The notes under the pieces are model-generated. The model was not told the DNA's origin. It saw only the letters and a list, made by a program, of their open reading frames with translations, and did no database searches. Positions 21,250 through 32,975 of a stretch of 64,000 nt of DNA are shown here, piece after piece. Numbering within the stretch: position 1 is the first letter of the stretch; every line of letters starts with the position of its first letter. The translations under genes and the position numbers were made by a program. The stretch comes from Galdieria sulphuraria (lineage: Eukaryota; Rhodophyta; Bangiophyceae; Galdieriales; Galdieriaceae): the NCBI RefSeq assembly GCF_000341285.1, contig NW_005178458.1:124001-188000 (forward strand). Reading direction: 5' to 3'.

Positions 21250-22527
21250 TCAAACACGTCCATCTTTTTTTCTTCGTTTATTTAAAGCCGTCCAACGTTC
21301 TACACGCATTTCTGATATTTCTAAAGATAGACAACTTTCCCAACGAGAGAATAAAATTTCATCTGCTAAACCTTTTGGCTTCTGCACATGAACTAATAAT
21401 AACTGTTTGGCAACCTTTGGCAGGTTGAATGTACAGCAATAACTTTTATAATTGTTCTACATACCTGCTTTACTAGCCGAAGTCTATTCTGCAAACTGAT
21501 CCAACTTTTCTCCAACAAACAGTCACCAGGTGAATCATCTTTGTGGATATCGACTAAAACACAAAAAGGAGAATGAACGTGACTTTCAACCGAACCATAA
21601 TACAATACAAAATCCACACCGTATTTCAGTCCGGAATGAGGAGACCATCCTCTTTCCTTATAATAGCAATATATTGCTAAATAATAGGGAAAATGAGGAA
21701 TGAGCCTACAAAAATACGCATATGTACGATCAGGATCGGTCAACTTGGTTATTGGATCGGTCTTATCAAAAATATTCAATTGCTTAGAAATGAAACTAGC
21801 ATAGAAAGCTTCCCACAAACAAAGTTGAAGGTGTTCTTCGAAAATATTATCCTTTGTTGGAGAAGAAAGCAGCGGACCTATGTCTACAGCAAGAATATCT
21901 CCTTCAGAGGAACTAACCAAAGCTCGATGACTATTCTCAGAGTCCAACCGAGCAACTTGTATTTCCAAGCTTTCTCTTTGTCTTGTCAATTTGGTGCGTT
22001 GTCTTGCTACTTTTCCTTTCAAAGCTTCCGGTGCTTCTGTTCCAAATACAGGAACACTTCGGGATAACGAACCCTTACCAAAACCTGACAAGGTTGAGCC
22101 TAACTCCATCATATGCCTTTTCTTACAAGTTAAGTATCCAATAAAAAGTTGATTACACGCAGACTTACTCCCTTTGTGTAATCCAAACACTATTATGTAT
22201 TAATATTCCCTTACAAGGTCTCTCTTTACTCGCTCCTCGTACTATCGAGTTTCCAGTACTTGCATGAAAGGTTTCTTCCAGAGATTGGTCTTGATCCTAA
22301 TTTACTTTATCGCTGAATCCAAAACAAAAAGGAACAAACACCTATCCTTACCTGCGTCGAGGCGGCAACAAGTCGTTGAACCAAATCCTTCTTCGTTCCC
22401 TATTTGAACAGCTTAGAATATCCTTAGGTGATGATACCTTTAGAAATACTTTATAATCCAATCCTAGTTGACACAAACGATACCGTAATATTGGTACGCT
22501 TTCCTTGTAAAAATCTACGTCAATCAT
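21250..22527 (-). CDS. tRNA-splicing endonuclease catalytic subunit Sen2 with N-terminal SAP domain
   Basis: This 356-residue model uses five exons: 22450-22527, 22352-22399, 22169-22296, 21465-22116 and 21250-21414. Introns are 50, 55, 52 and 50 nt and the sum is 357 codons. The C-terminal endonuclease domain has the Sen2 signature 'ERGWSPHSGLKYGVDFVLYY' (catalytic Tyr), 'HVHSPFCVLVD' (catalytic His) and 'LVKQVAKQLLLVHV' (catalytic Lys). The enzyme cuts introns out of pre-tRNA. The first two exons encode a SAP motif: 'LRYRLCQLGLDYKGTKKDL' then 'VQRLVAAS', a DNA/RNA-binding helix pair not usual in Sen2. The joining intron starts GTAAGT and keeps frame, which favours a fusion. The alternative is two genes, with the SAP protein stopping in that intron and Sen2 starting at a downstream Met. 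Confidence 0.72.
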
Positions 22528-23064
22528 ATGAACATCTCAAGATCCATAGTATAGAGCAAGACTATTGACATTCTTCATCAACGGCAAGCCAACTCAACGC
22601 ACCCTCCCGTTTCATGGATCCTCCAATCATTGAGGCCGTAGGAGAATCCGGCCATGCTGTACAAATTTGGATTGTCGATCATTTAAATAGGAACGTTCCT
22701 CTGTTCACAGGCTTATTTCGTTTTTGGGTTTCGTTTGTTGACTGCTTGTTGTGGTTGCACTCTTGTTGTTTGTGCTCAACTACCTGTGCAATTTTTCTTT
22801 TCATTTCAAAAGTTTTGTTGCGTGTTTTCAACTATTAAGCGTATCCAGTTTGGAAACCTCTTTTTGTGAAGGCATGTACTGTAGTTTCGATGGACCCACT
22901 GTCTGTTTTTAAGTTATTTATTGGTTTGCGAAGTATTTACGCAAGCTATTCTTTTTGGAAATTACCAAAACCGTTTGCCTTCGACAATTAGTGAGACCTT
23001 TGGGTTTCAGCTGTACAGAAAGTTTTGTTTCTTGACGATAGAAAAATTTTGTTTTTAGTCTACA
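22528..23064 (+). promoter_or_regulatory. ODC 5' leader/promoter region with upstream ORFs
   Basis: This 537-nt gap lies between the divergent SAP-Sen2 and ornithine decarboxylase starts. On the ODC strand it holds a 74-codon open frame (22614-22838, starting 'MDPPIIEAVGESGHAVQI') and at least one short open frame starting at the ATG near 22875. If these are transcribed they would be upstream ORFs. ODC translation is controlled by upstream ORFs in several eukaryotes, so such a role is plausible but unproven. The start of the 74-codon frame looks protein-like while its end is a hydrophobic, low-complexity tail, so it may instead be a separate exon. Confidence 0.35.
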
Positions 23065-24681
23065 ATGAAGATAGTCACGTCTGACTGTGACCATAATTTG
23101 ATACAATTTCCTAACACGTGGTTGGAGGAGGTATCAGACTTTTCTGAGGGATCATCTGTTTTGAGTGGAGCTGAGCAAGTGGTTCCTTGTAGCTTTGACG
23201 CCAGTCAGATCGTCAAACAAGACAATTTTGAACCTTGTACTTCTGCAGTTACCGTTGTTCCAGTCATTCCAATAAGTCCTATAGTGTCAAGGAGTCCTTC
23301 TCCTGCATCTCGAAAGTCTGAAAGCAACTTTGACTTCAACTATAATAATGAACAAAATGGCAAAGCAGTGAGTGGTGTAGAGTTGCTCAAAACGAGTGAT
23401 ATCGTGGACAACCTTACAAATTCGTTGTATCATTGTGCGAAACCAGTCTTTAACGCCGCGGCTGGGACTCCTATCGAGTCTGTACTGAGTGAATTTATTC
23501 AAAGGGGCGAAGAAAGTGCATTCTACCTGGTGGATCTAGGATCTATTATCATGAAATATTTCGAGTTTGTTCGACAACTTCCTAGGATAAAGCCACATTA
23601 TGCTGTCAAGTGCAACCCGGATGAGAGAGTCATTCTTATTTTGGCCAAGCTTGGTTGCAATTTTGATTGTGCGTCTAAAGCAGAAATTAGCCTAGTCAAT
23701 TCTTGTGGTGTCTCAAGTGACCGTATTATATATGCCAATCCATGTAAACCGGAAAAGCATCTAAGATATGCAATAGAGCATGGAGTAGACTGGGTGACAT
23801 TTGACAATAAGGATGAATTGGAAAAGATTAGTAGGGTTTCACCCAAGATAAGGGCAGTTTTGCGTATTGCTACGGAAGATCATGATTCTCTCTGTCCACT
23901 GAGTACAAAATTTGGTGCTCTACCTGATGAAGTAACGGAACTTTTATTGTTAGCTAAGTATCTTGGTGTTCATGTAGAAGGTGTCGCTTTCCATGTAGGT
24001 TCCGGTTGTCGATCGGTGCAGACCTATATCCGAGCACTTTATCAGGCCCGCGAAATTTTCAATCTTGCTGAAAGTCTTGGTATGGAACCTTTCCGCTTAT
24101 TGGATATTGGTGGTGGTTTTCCAGGTTATGATGGAGAGTCCCCGATAACATTTTACAATATCTGCTGCGGAATCAGAGATACTATAGATTCTCTTTTTCC
24201 TATTGATCAGGTGAAAGTTATAGCGGAACCTGGACGATATTTTGTTTCATCAGCCTTCACTCTTGTCACCAGAATCATTGCTCGTCGATTTCGAACTCAA
24301 ATACAGGAAGGAGGCAATAGTTTTCTGAAAGCAGGTTTTTGTCTACAAGAGGATATTTCTCACTCAGACCTTGTCGCTGATTATTATATCGATGATGGTG
24401 TTTATGGCTCATTTCGGGATGTAGTGTCACTTGGTGTTGCATTTTATCCAAAGACATTTACATGTTCGAATGCTGCCATTGACTATTCACGGTTTATACG
24501 GAGTTGTGTGTTTGGACCTACTTGTGACTCGATTGACTGTATTATTCGCAACTATCCCTTACCTATTTTGGAAGTGGGTGATTGGTTATATTTTACCAAC
24601 ATGGGTGCCTATACAGTTAGTCTTGCCAGTTCTTTCAATGGCTTTTCTTGTCCAAGTATCAAATATGTTTGTGCTTTGTAG
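23065..24681 (+). CDS. Ornithine decarboxylase
   Basis: This is a 538-residue, intron-free, PLP-dependent decarboxylase that makes putrescine, the entry to polyamine synthesis. It is fold type III (alanine racemase-like barrel). PLP binds Lys182 in 'HYAVKCNPD'. Other motifs: 'FDCASKAEI', 'IIYANPCKP', 'AFHVGSGC' (His stacking on PLP), 'LLDIGGGFPGY', 'AEPGRYFV' and the C-terminal 'FGPTCDSID' (Cys487, which protonates across the dimer interface). Asp in 'TCDSID' supports ODC over arginine or diaminopimelate decarboxylase. The first 115 residues before 'VLSEF' are Ser/Pro/Val-rich and not part of the fold; they may be regulatory, since ODC turnover is often controlled through its ends. Confidence 0.95.
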   Translation: MKIVTSDCDHNLIQFPNTWLEEVSDFSEGSSVLSGAEQVVPCSFDASQIVKQDNFEPCTSAVTVVPVIPISPIVSRSPSPASRKSESNFDFNYNNEQNGKAVSGVELLKTSDIVDNLTNSLYHCAKPVFNAAAGTPIESVLSEFIQRGEESAFYLVDLGSIIMKYFEFVRQLPRIKPHYAVKCNPDERVILILAKLGCNFDCASKAEISLVNSCGVSSDRIIYANPCKPEKHLRYAIEHGVDWVTFDNKDELEKISRVSPKIRAVLRIATEDHDSLCPLSTKFGALPDEVTELLLLAKYLGVHVEGVAFHVGSGCRSVQTYIRALYQAREIFNLAESLGMEPFRLLDIGGGFPGYDGESPITFYNICCGIRDTIDSLFPIDQVKVIAEPGRYFVSSAFTLVTRIIARRFRTQIQEGGNSFLKAGFCLQEDISHSDLVADYYIDDGVYGSFRDVVSLGVAFYPKTFTCSNAAIDYSRFIRSCVFGPTCDSIDCIIRNYPLPILEVGDWLYFTNMGAYTVSLASSFNGFSCPSIKYVCAL

Positions 24682-24985
24682 TGCATAGAAATTTGTGTCG
24701 TAGTTGGATATCAAATGCAGATAAAGTAGTTGGTTTTATTTTTTATGTAGAGGTCTCATAGCAGAATATGGAAAACCTACAAAATTTGGTTAGTCTTTAT
24801 AGAACAGCTCTCTTATGAAGTAGCCAACACATCATCAGCTCTATTTCTACCATTCCACACCAACTTTCAGTCTTAGCATGGTATGTATACATATATATAT
24901 ATATATGTATTTATGTGTGTGTTTTGCATCCTCTGTATGTGCTACTACTTACTACTAAACACTCTCAATCCCAATCACTTCATAC
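24682..24985. other. Convergent spacer with AT repeat
   Basis: A 304-nt gap lies between the ODC and Erg28-like stop codons. It contains the (AT)8 run at 24891-24906 followed by TG-rich sequence. No gene is seen. Confidence 0.5.
24891..24906 (+). repeat. (AT)8 microsatellite
   Basis: A perfect AT dinucleotide run lies in the 3' spacer between ornithine decarboxylase and the Erg28-like gene. Confidence 0.85.
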
Positions 24986-25440
24986 CTATTTCTTCTTTCT
25001 ACGATATTGTATCAAACACCACAATAACCAACCCATCGAAAAGGACGCAACCCACAACGGTGCTTGACCACCCGGTTTCAACGGCACAGTATGGTAAATA
25101 AATATTTCACTCGAGAAATGGACCCATGCTACGACATAAGTGGCCATCGTCACTACTGCTAGTGACACGTGAAACTCGGAAACCACAAACGTGCACCGGA
25201 TGATGGTAGATAACAACAACCAAGTGGCATACAAGCGAGACAGAGGTGCTGCCACTAGAAAAAAGTTGTGAACCCAAAAAAGAAACACACAAGGGGGTGA
25301 AAAAAAAACATACTTTCCGGTGATATGTTTCTATAAATAGTGTCTATTGGTGAAGATGGGTTCCACCAAGCACCGATAGCGGCACCTAACCCTGCTAACC
25401 CTGTCAAACCCACCCACGTACGTAACCAAAACAAGTTCAT
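24986..25440 (-). CDS. Erg28-like ER membrane protein
   Basis: This is a 131-residue protein in two exons, 25314-25440 and 24986-25254, with a 59-nt intron and 132 codons. It has four predicted membrane segments: 'VGLTGLAGLGAAIGAWW', 'RLYATWLLLSTIIRCTFVV', a segment around 'VVTMATYVVAWVHF' and 'WVASFSMGWLLWCLIQY', with a lysine-rich ER-type tail 'RRKKK'. The 'SRLYATWLLLSTIIR' block and 'HFSSEIFIYHT' fit the Erg28/ARV-associated family, which in yeast scaffolds the C-4 demethylase complex of sterol synthesis. The tail resembles a dilysine retrieval signal. Assignment rests on these two blocks and the topology. Confidence 0.72.
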
Positions 25441-25503
25441 TGCAATCTTGTGAAAAAAAAATACACGCGAGTCGAGTTTATTACAACATATATAGTCGGC
25501 TAT

Positions 25504-25718
25504 TCACTTCAGTGCACCTGATGACGCGTCATCCAACGCTAAACGTTCTATTTGCTTGTTTTTTTCCTAAGACACAACTTTGAGTTTTCTTACGTATGTA
25601 TACAAGCAAAAGGGATTACCTCCCTCCAGTAATTTTCAAAAGTGATATACGAAGATACTCTGTCATACAAGGCAAAACCTACTATTGCTATCGCAGTATA
25701 GACATAAGCTCGCGCCAT
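25504..25718 (-). CDS. 53-residue single-pass membrane microprotein, unrecognised
   Basis: Two exons, 25620-25718 and 25504-25566, are joined by a 53-nt intron (GTAATC...TTAG) and give 54 codons. The protein starts 'MARAYVYTAIAIVGFALYD', a single membrane helix with a basic N-terminus, and ends in a charged tail containing 'EEKNKQIERLALDD'. The first exon is open and spliced in frame to a proper stop, and it fills the gap between two same-strand genes (Erg28-like and Prp8). Its size and layout resemble small accessory subunits of mitochondrial respiratory complexes or of ER complexes, but I cannot name a family. Confidence 0.6.
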
Positions 25719-25806
25719 CTCCACAAAAGGCACAACTCGTAATAACCACACAAATCCTCACAACACTCACCACTTTGAAAGCAAAAATTCTTTATTTCAC
25801 ACATGC

Positions 25807-28800
25807 CTAGGCAAAAGGATCTTCTTTTTCAACAACCACATTTTCCTCATCTTCTAAACTAGCAAAACTTAAAAAGTGCATAGGACGATGTGACTCATGA
25901 TAAAACTCCTTGGGAGGTTCTAACTTCAGTCCATAACGCATTCCAATACTATGTCGAACTCCTATAAAGTTATAGTTCCATGAACCGACGTCCGGAACCA
26001 ACGTGAAACCCATAAAACGATCGCTCAACAACATTTGTACCTTTTCATAGTGTTGCGGACCATAACCCGCTGGATTGACCAAACCTTCAGGAGTTTCGCG
26101 ACTAGCTTTGCCCCATTCATAACCACTTGGAGTCAACTTGTAGGCAGTTACAGAACAACTTCCAGGGGTAAAAGAGACTGTGACAATCAAAGCATGATCC
26201 ACGTCTGGCAACTTCTCTTCTGCTAATAGAGAGGCTGTATAAACCAAATCACTAGGTGCAAGCTGTGGAAACTCATTAGGCTGAGTATGGACCCAACCAA
26301 TTGGCTCTAGGTCTTCAAGGAATTCATGTTCAGGTTGCTGGGCAGGAAAAGTTACCTTTTGATGATTGCCCACTTGGGGAGGAAACACAAGGCAACGGAT
26401 TTCTTTCACGCGGTCGTTGTCAGGTGGCGACAATCCATACATAAAAGCTCCTATCTGCGTACGAAGATCTGCAACGGAGATGAACTTCCGAAGCAAATTT
26501 TTAGGAATCACATAAGTAAACTGCGCTTCAGAAAGATCTACATCTGCATTTACATAAATATGTTTGGTACGCAAATGCAAATTGGTGGCTGAAATAGCCC
26601 TACTACGCCAATCTGTTCGACTTGCAAATGTGGCCTGTTCGTAGTTGCTTGTAGTTGTTACTATCATTTCTTGTCCGAGCTTATCAACTGACTTGGTTGT
26701 TACTGCTGTCATTTGACTTTGTTCTCTGGCTTGTTTTTCTATTTCTGCCATTTCCTGTCGCTGCAAACTTGGAGGAGTTATTTCTGCACCAAGAATGATA
26801 TCTCGAATTTCTGTCTGTGTTAGACTTGCCACGTTGACATTATTTTTCTTTCCATAATCAACCAGTATTAGATCCTTAAGTGCAACTTCCCCCTTTACCC
26901 ATTGTTCATCTGATAACGAAGGCCATATATGATGCGATTCTGTAGTGACACTAACATCGGGTCGCAATATCATTCTTGTTCTTTCATGGTTGACATGAAG
27001 GGCTCTTAAAATCAAAATAAGTCGAGAAAATGCCGTATATGAGGATACCGATTGTAACCAGTCATCATAAATATTGAACAAAAGCATCTGTGGTTCCGAT
27101 GCTTTAAGAATAAGATCAGCAAATTTCTCGATTTTCAACAATGCCTGGAATGGCAACTGCAAGTCGCTGCCTTTAATGACAATATTTGGAAAATCGAGCA
27201 AATGTACTTCCAACGGATCCAACATTCCTTTCCTAGTAACAATAATTTGCTTTGGTTGTTCTTCAACAGGAAGTGAACGTATAAGAGCTGCAACTTCTTC
27301 AGCTGTTTTCCATTTTGCCAATTGACTTAAACGCTTCTGTCCACTCCAAACTGATGTGTGAATGACTTTCAAAAATAGTTGTCCGGTTCTTGGGTTGAAT
27401 ATGAAAATAGCACCGTTGATGGGTTTCGTAACAAGATTGCCTTCAAAGGTCTTATGGATGGTCACTCGATAAACATTGGTATCATCCACAAACCATATTA
27501 TTTGGTTACCAAACAACTCACCATAGTTTTGAGAGTTGAGGTAAGGTTCCGTTGGTTCCGATGAGTATAACTGTAGACCTTTTCTAATTCGCTCCCTTAA
27601 CACATACAAGGCAGGATTTGCTTTCATTATTTTTGCCATTGCTTGTTGCATCAAAGGCTTCATTCCAGGTATCCAGTTGCCATAAGCACTGTAAAGATTG
27701 TAAGCCAAGTCTACTCCAACTAGAACACCAGTTGGACTTGGATATACACTCATATTGTCGGTAGTGTAATCCAAAAATTTGGCTCGAGAATACCTTTCAA
27801 CATCGTGAGAATCATAGTCACCCCATCTAAGTTGTACATCAACCCAATATTTGGTCGTTGTTGTCCCATCATCAAAGGAATCTTTCAAATCAGCTAAAAG
27901 ACTCGGTCTGGAGACTGGCCATTTATATGACGCAAACAATAAAATATCTGCACAGGAGGAATTCATTTTGTAAGACTTGCGAGGATGAATCGTTTCCTTC
28001 TGAACTGTTTCAATTTCTAGCGAGTCCAGCTCTTGATCGAATACTTGACAAAGATCCATTACTAATGACTCGTGAATCTTTTGCCATAAATGTGCTCGGA
28101 AGATCTGGATAAGTGATATTTTCAAAGTAGGGATCTTCCCGTGCATAAAAATACCCGTCAAATCCAACTGCACTTGAAAGCCTACATATACATTAGCTCT
28201 ATTAATTGTCGGACTCCACCATAACGTAAACCTCCGATTCGGTATTTGATTAAGACCGCTTCTTTGTGCATTGGTCAACTTTTTGAATTTCATAGATTCC
28301 TCAAAACCTGTTGCCTTTTCCCAGAAAAGACCTTCCCATGTAGGGAAATATGTTCCTTTGAAGAGGGTGTGTTCCAATATACCTTCGACTCCACCTAAAG
28401 CTTGAATCATATCGGTCCGATAATTGTTCAGATTCCATAGTTTTCCGTCATGTCTTTGATGAGTCCACCAAAATGGATCATTCCGTGCTTGTGTGTAACG
28501 CTTGAATTCCAATCTTACCCTCCAACCTTTGTCATATGCCAACGTATGTCTATCCTTCTGGAACAAAGTATTGATACGTGGCACACCTCGATCCCAACTG
28601 TCTTCCAAATCTTCCAGAGTAAGTCTTCTGTTTTGAGCCGCTGCTTCAGCTCGTTTCAACGCATATTCGGCCCAAACTCGTTGTGAGTCAAGAAATTCAC
28701 TTTCCCAAGGTTGAATATAACGATACAAGTTGGGTATAATCTGTTCTTCTTCATGACTCAAACCAGCACGAAAGTGAGTGATGCCTCCAGCTTCTGTTTG

Positions 28801-31800
28801 TTTGGAATATCTCAAATCACTTTGTGGGATCAATACATGGCCCATGGATAACATTCCAAGACCGCCCAACTCCTTAGGAGCATAGAAAACGACTGGCGGG
28901 AAACGACTAGGCATCTTGGAGTTTAGACCAATCTTAATGCGTGTTTGGACCCTATTTTCACACTTCACAAGTAGATCCAAAAGTTCCTGAGTATTCACTA
29001 CTGCTTCTCTAAAGTAGGTCATTAGGCCAATTAATGCAGTATTCCATTTGTTAGCAATTTTTGTAAACGTGGTTGAGCCTGAAGACATCAAAATCTGACG
29101 AACGCGATTTTCGAAATTGGACATGGCTTCTTGAGAAACTCTTAAAAAGGCCACAGCTGTTCTTTCTTTAGTAGATTCATTCTGTAAAGACCAAATGCCG
29201 TCACGTTGTTGTGGAAGATTCTCTTCTATTCCTAGAGCCGTATCTTTAACTCTTATCCGTGGTAGGATGCGAACTTCATATCCCGCCATATCAAAAAGTA
29301 AATTGGGATTATCTTTGGAATACACGGAGACAAAAGTCACTTCATCGTCCCACTGCAACTGCGTTATGGAACGAGGAATACGATTTTTAATATCCCAAAA
29401 GACAGCTCTTCCCAAGTTCACGTCGTGACGCATAAGTCGCATTCTTGCATCTCTAGGCCAGCATTTCTTGTTATTGTATCCAACAGCATTCTCATTATTA
29501 GGATCTGGATGCTCTATCAGGAATCTCTGAATCAACTCTTTTGATTCAGTTGCATCAAAACGCAAAAGCATATAAATGCGATCTATGTAACGTATATAGC
29601 ACCGAATAGGATGTGCTTCTTCGGTTTCCGTGTCTTGAAACATGGTAAATTCATTGGGCATTTGAGGTGGACCAGCAATTTCTGAAGCTCGTTGAAGACC
29701 CAACACGAGGAGGTCCAATAAAAGGCCATAATACTGCTGCACAAATGATGCGAATTGCAGTCCTCGTAAAAGACCATACGAATTGGTATGCATCATGTCC
29801 TTGTAAGAGATGACTACATTGTTCTTGGCAGTTATATAATCCGCGAGGTTGTGGTCCATGATAAGCCTTAGCAGACGGTTCAAAAAGGTAAGGTCAATTT
29901 TTTCTGTCATCTTATGAAACCTTGACTGCAAAAGAACAACGCACTCTCCATGTGAAGTATCCCAAATATCTTTAAGATTGTTAATACCGACAGAAAATTT
30001 GTAGACCAGGAGAGGTGCAGGTTCAGCATCTGATGGCTTCACCCAGTTTGGAAATAGTCTTCGTTTCTCTGCTTCATACCAAAGATACTGGTCCAGATAT
30101 GCATCTGTGATCTTCTCCAGAGGTTCTATGTCATACACTGGAATGAGATAAGAATAATTGTCCATGAATTCTAGACCAACTTCTTTGAAAGTTCTTTGAG
30201 TAAGAAGATGTCTTTTGATTCGAGACAACGCTTCATGAGGATTATCATAAGCCTGTTCCACCAAACCCAATTCTTCGCGCTGATTCTGATTCAGTCGAGT
30301 TTTCACGGTGTACTGTTCTTTCAGCCTTTCCAAACACAATATCAACAACTTGGTATCGTGTTTGTAGGAAAGAGGTGGAAATGGAATGGGTGAAAATCTT
30401 CGGCTTTCCAACCAATGCACCATTGTTGTATACATAGCAACTGCTTCTTCTGCACTAACATATGGACCGTCCTTTAGATAATTATGCTGTCTTTCTTGTT
30501 CAGCCTTTAGCCACAATCTCGTAAGGCGTCCCAAATTCTTCTTAACTACAGTCTTATCAACGGTTGCACCTCTTCTAATTCTTTCTCTGTTGTAATGGGC
30601 CACATTAGTCCACCAATCTGCTTTGGCTTTGACATAGCGAAGAATCATGTTTTCCACTGGCTTTGGTAAACCAGGTACTTTCCAGGGAATGTTCGCTTTC
30701 CAACAACGCCAAGCTTCTGAAAGATGCTGCAAGATAACCTTTGCCTTGGAGGCCTTAACACCTTCCGGCATCATTTCTAAGATATCGTGCATCACCTGTG
30801 CTCTAAGTTCCAAATCAAAATGGGACTCCACACGTTGTTTAGTGACAGTTTTCGCGATGCCTTTTGAGTTCCTTCCCTCAAATTGTCTTGCCAACAAGTT
30901 TCCTAGCCATCTTTCTAACAATGGTACCACACCTCTCAAAAAGAAAATCCAAACCCTCCACATGGGAAGCCAAAAGCCGCATCCAGGCCCTTTCCCCACT
31001 GGAGGTGCATTGAAACGATGATAAATGAGATGTTTGAGATCCTTACACATACGAATTTGTTTCATTAGCTTGTATTTGTATCGATACATTCCTGTAAGTT
31101 GACCCACGTGCGAAAATATATATTGTAAGCCATCTGCCAATTGAAAAGCATCTACATTCCCCAAGCGATACTGAACATGTGCATCGACTACAATCTTTGT
31201 TAACCTCAGTATTTCACGCAGCAGATGAAACGCATTTCCAAATCGCGATTTCTTTCGTTCTTTTGTGGTTAAAGTTTTGATAGGCTTCAGGTTGAAGTTA
31301 TAGTCCAAGTGTAGATAATTTACACTCTTACGATCGATCAGAAGATTCAGCATATTATGACCTTGGCGACAAACCTGCAAGCCTGCTTCTACCCAATCAA
31401 TTTCGGTGCTCTGGAAAAATTTCGTCATCTTCAAAGCTTTAAATAATGACTTGCGAGCCCTTGATTTCGGTGGATGCTTGTGAAGTTCATTGTAGATATA
31501 ATTTTTGAGCAGTTTCTGATAACTGACTCTTATTTTAACTGGTGCCGAAGTCACACACCGCTCCAAATACCAAGACTTCACCAGCGGAACATCAATAGCT
31601 CTTCTGCACCTGCCAGATCTCTTGTTAAACGGCTCGGGGGCATGATACAACGCAATTCCTCCTGCTGTCATCTCATTATAAAGCGGCTCTCTTTCCATAA
31701 AGGGAGCAAATCCCTCTGGCATTTGAATATCCTGAAATTCATCATCAAGTGCATCTTTATCTTCTTTCAGGTTAGTAAGCCCTGAGCGGCGATGAGCTGG

Positions 31801-32901
31801 AATTGGATTGACGATAGGGTCAAAATAATAAGCTGGAAGGTCCGGGTCATCGCTCTTAATATATTGCAATTGAGGATGGTGATATTCAATTAGAGCAACA
31901 CTTCTTGGTCTGCTATTGTACAAATGAGGAAATGCTACACGATATTCTGTACGAATAGGTCGACGAACAATCAATTTGTTGATATCGTTGAATTCGTTCC
32001 AGTCTTCGTCCCCTTCTTCCATGTCTCGATAGAGTGGTTCAAACTTGGGACCTCCTGGAACTGCCATATTTAACGCTTTTGTGGTGAAAAACGACCTTTT
32101 GTCAAACAAATAAAAGAAATTGGGATCATAAGCGTCTAGTAAAAGTTGCGATGCCAATCGATGCAAAGTCGTCATTACTGGGACTTCTAAAAACCACCTT
32201 TTCATAGAGGGACCGTTCACAGCGGTTGTCCCCACAAGCTTGTCGTTGTCATAAAACCACTCATAGACGGGTGCATCCTCCTCTTCATCCAACTCCATTC
32301 GAATGGGCTCTAAAGGCTCTACATCCAAGACATTATCACCGTAATCTAAAGGAGGTTCTTCATCATCAAAAGGGGGAAACCTCATCCGTCTAAAATGCCT
32401 CCTATCTCTTTTTTCTCTGCGCATCAGTATCCACATGGTACCCCATTGTGCCACGAATACAGGCTCAATAACTCTTGGAACTTGGTTAACAAAAGTAATT
32501 GCGCCAGTTATATGGTACAGAACCTTCACATCCCTTATTTGCTCCCACGGCATCGGCATAGCCTCAAGCAGCTTGAGTACAGCGTGGGGTGCGTACTTCA
32601 TAGCACCCAAATATACTCTTTTTTCTCTTGCAAACTTTTTATGCGTCATATCTCCGTGGTCTCTTATAATTTTTCTCAAATGTTCTGGTGGCATGTCTTC
32701 CTTGAGTACGTCAACAAACCCAAACTTTCTCTTCTCCGCATAACGTGACTTTGCTAGTTTTGCCCATTTCTTGGCTTTCTCCTCGAGTAAAGAATACTCC
32801 AAGTCCTCTTCTTCTTCCTTATTGGAAACACTGTTATACTCTTTTCCATTTTCTGTCTTTCTAGACAACTTTCTTGAGGGTGGTTTGCCTGTCGCCATCA
32901 T
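25807..32901 (-). CDS. Prp8, core U5 snRNP splicing factor
   Basis: This is a 2364-residue, intron-free gene from the ATG at 32901 (a second ATG follows at 32898). The frame is open to 32955, but the extra residues are not Prp8-like. Prp8 is the scaffold of the spliceosome active site. Recognisable blocks: '[16 protein letters not shown]'-type N-terminal region ('[20 protein letters not shown]'), '[20 protein letters not shown]', '[19 protein letters not shown]', the reverse-transcriptase-like and linker regions, '[20 protein letters not shown]', the RNase H-like region, and a C-terminal Jab1/MPN domain ('PLGWIHTQPNE'-type block, here '[16 protein letters not shown]'). The length matches Prp8 elsewhere (about 2,350). 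The absence of introns in so long a gene is notable beside its intron-rich neighbours. Confidence 0.98.
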   Translation of the reverse strand: MMATGKPPSRKLSRKTENGKEYNSVSNKEEEEDLEYSLLEEKAKKWAKLAKSRYAEKRKFGFVDVLKEDMPPEHLRKIIRDHGDMTHKKFAREKRVYLGAMKYAPHAVLKLLEAMPMPWEQIRDVKVLYHITGAITFVNQVPRVIEPVFVAQWGTMWILMRREKRDRRHFRRMRFPPFDDEEPPLDYGDNVLDVEPLEPIRMELDEEEDAPVYEWFYDNDKLVGTTAVNGPSMKRWFLEVPVMTTLHRLASQLLLDAYDPNFFYLFDKRSFFTTKALNMAVPGGPKFEPLYRDMEEGDEDWNEFNDINKLIVRRPIRTEYRVAFPHLYNSRPRSVALIEYHHPQLQYIKSDDPDLPAYYFDPIVNPIPAHRRSGLTNLKEDKDALDDEFQDIQMPEGFAPFMEREPLYNEMTAGGIALYHAPEPFNKRSGRCRRAIDVPLVKSWYLERCVTSAPVKIRVSYQKLLKNYIYNELHKHPPKSRARKSLFKALKMTKFFQSTEIDWVEAGLQVCRQGHNMLNLLIDRKSVNYLHLDYNFNLKPIKTLTTKERKKSRFGNAFHLLREILRLTKIVVDAHVQYRLGNVDAFQLADGLQYIFSHVGQLTGMYRYKYKLMKQIRMCKDLKHLIYHRFNAPPVGKGPGCGFWLPMWRVWIFFLRGVVPLLERWLGNLLARQFEGRNSKGIAKTVTKQRVESHFDLELRAQVMHDILEMMPEGVKASKAKVILQHLSEAWRCWKANIPWKVPGLPKPVENMILRYVKAKADWWTNVAHYNRERIRRGATVDKTVVKKNLGRLTRLWLKAEQERQHNYLKDGPYVSAEEAVAMYTTMVHWLESRRFSPIPFPPLSYKHDTKLLILCLERLKEQYTVKTRLNQNQREELGLVEQAYDNPHEALSRIKRHLLTQRTFKEVGLEFMDNYSYLIPVYDIEPLEKITDAYLDQYLWYEAEKRRLFPNWVKPSDAEPAPLLVYKFSVGINNLKDIWDTSHGECVVLLQSRFHKMTEKIDLTFLNRLLRLIMDHNLADYITAKNNVVISYKDMMHTNSYGLLRGLQFASFVQQYYGLLLDLLVLGLQRASEIAGPPQMPNEFTMFQDTETEEAHPIRCYIRYIDRIYMLLRFDATESKELIQRFLIEHPDPNNENAVGYNNKKCWPRDARMRLMRHDVNLGRAVFWDIKNRIPRSITQLQWDDEVTFVSVYSKDNPNLLFDMAGYEVRILPRIRVKDTALGIEENLPQQRDGIWSLQNESTKERTAVAFLRVSQEAMSNFENRVRQILMSSGSTTFTKIANKWNTALIGLMTYFREAVVNTQELLDLLVKCENRVQTRIKIGLNSKMPSRFPPVVFYAPKELGGLGMLSMGHVLIPQSDLRYSKQTEAGGITHFRAGLSHEEEQIIPNLYRYIQPWESEFLDSQRVWAEYALKRAEAAAQNRRLTLEDLEDSWDRGVPRINTLFQKDRHTLAYDKGWRVRLEFKRYTQARNDPFWWTHQRHDGKLWNLNNYRTDMIQALGGVEGILEHTLFKGTYFPTWEGLFWEKATGFEESMKFKKLTNAQRSGLNQIPNRRFTLWWSPTINRANVYVGFQVQLDLTGIFMHGKIPTLKISLIQIFRAHLWQKIHESLVMDLCQVFDQELDSLEIETVQKETIHPRKSYKMNSSCADILLFASYKWPVSRPSLLADLKDSFDDGTTTTKYWVDVQLRWGDYDSHDVERYSRAKFLDYTTDNMSVYPSPTGVLVGVDLAYNLYSAYGNWIPGMKPLMQQAMAKIMKANPALYVLRERIRKGLQLYSSEPTEPYLNSQNYGELFGNQIIWFVDDTNVYRVTIHKTFEGNLVTKPINGAIFIFNPRTGQLFLKVIHTSVWSGQKRLSQLAKWKTAEEVAALIRSLPVEEQPKQIIVTRKGMLDPLEVHLLDFPNIVIKGSDLQLPFQALLKIEKFADLILKASEPQMLLFNIYDDWLQSVSSYTAFSRLILILRALHVNHERTRMILRPDVSVTTESHHIWPSLSDEQWVKGEVALKDLILVDYGKKNNVNVASLTQTEIRDIILGAEITPPSLQRQEMAEIEKQAREQSQMTAVTTKSVDKLGQEMIVTTTSNYEQATFASRTDWRSRAISATNLHLRTKHIYVNADVDLSEAQFTYVIPKNLLRKFISVADLRTQIGAFMYGLSPPDNDRVKEIRCLVFPPQVGNHQKVTFPAQQPEHEFLEDLEPIGWVHTQPNEFPQLAPSDLVYTASLLAEEKLPDVDHALIVTVSFTPGSCSVTAYKLTPSGYEWGKASRETPEGLVNPAGYGPQHYEKVQMLLSDRFMGFTLVPDVGSWNYNFIGVRHSIGMRYGLKLEPPKEFYHESHRPMHFLSFASLEDEENVVVEKEDPFA

Positions 32902-32975
32902 ATCGTAGTTAGCGCCCACAAACACAACAATCCACCACAATTCAAAGAATCCCAAAGAAAATAATACATTTATTA

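Noticed and set aside
22614-22838. Independent 74-residue protein before ornithine decarboxylase
   Set aside because: Only the first third is protein-like and the end is a hydrophobic tail; no family match. Treated as a possible upstream ORF instead.
32902-32955. Eighteen extra N-terminal residues on Prp8
   Set aside because: They are Trp/Phe/Val-rich and unlike any Prp8 start; the double Met at 32901 and 32898 fits the family.
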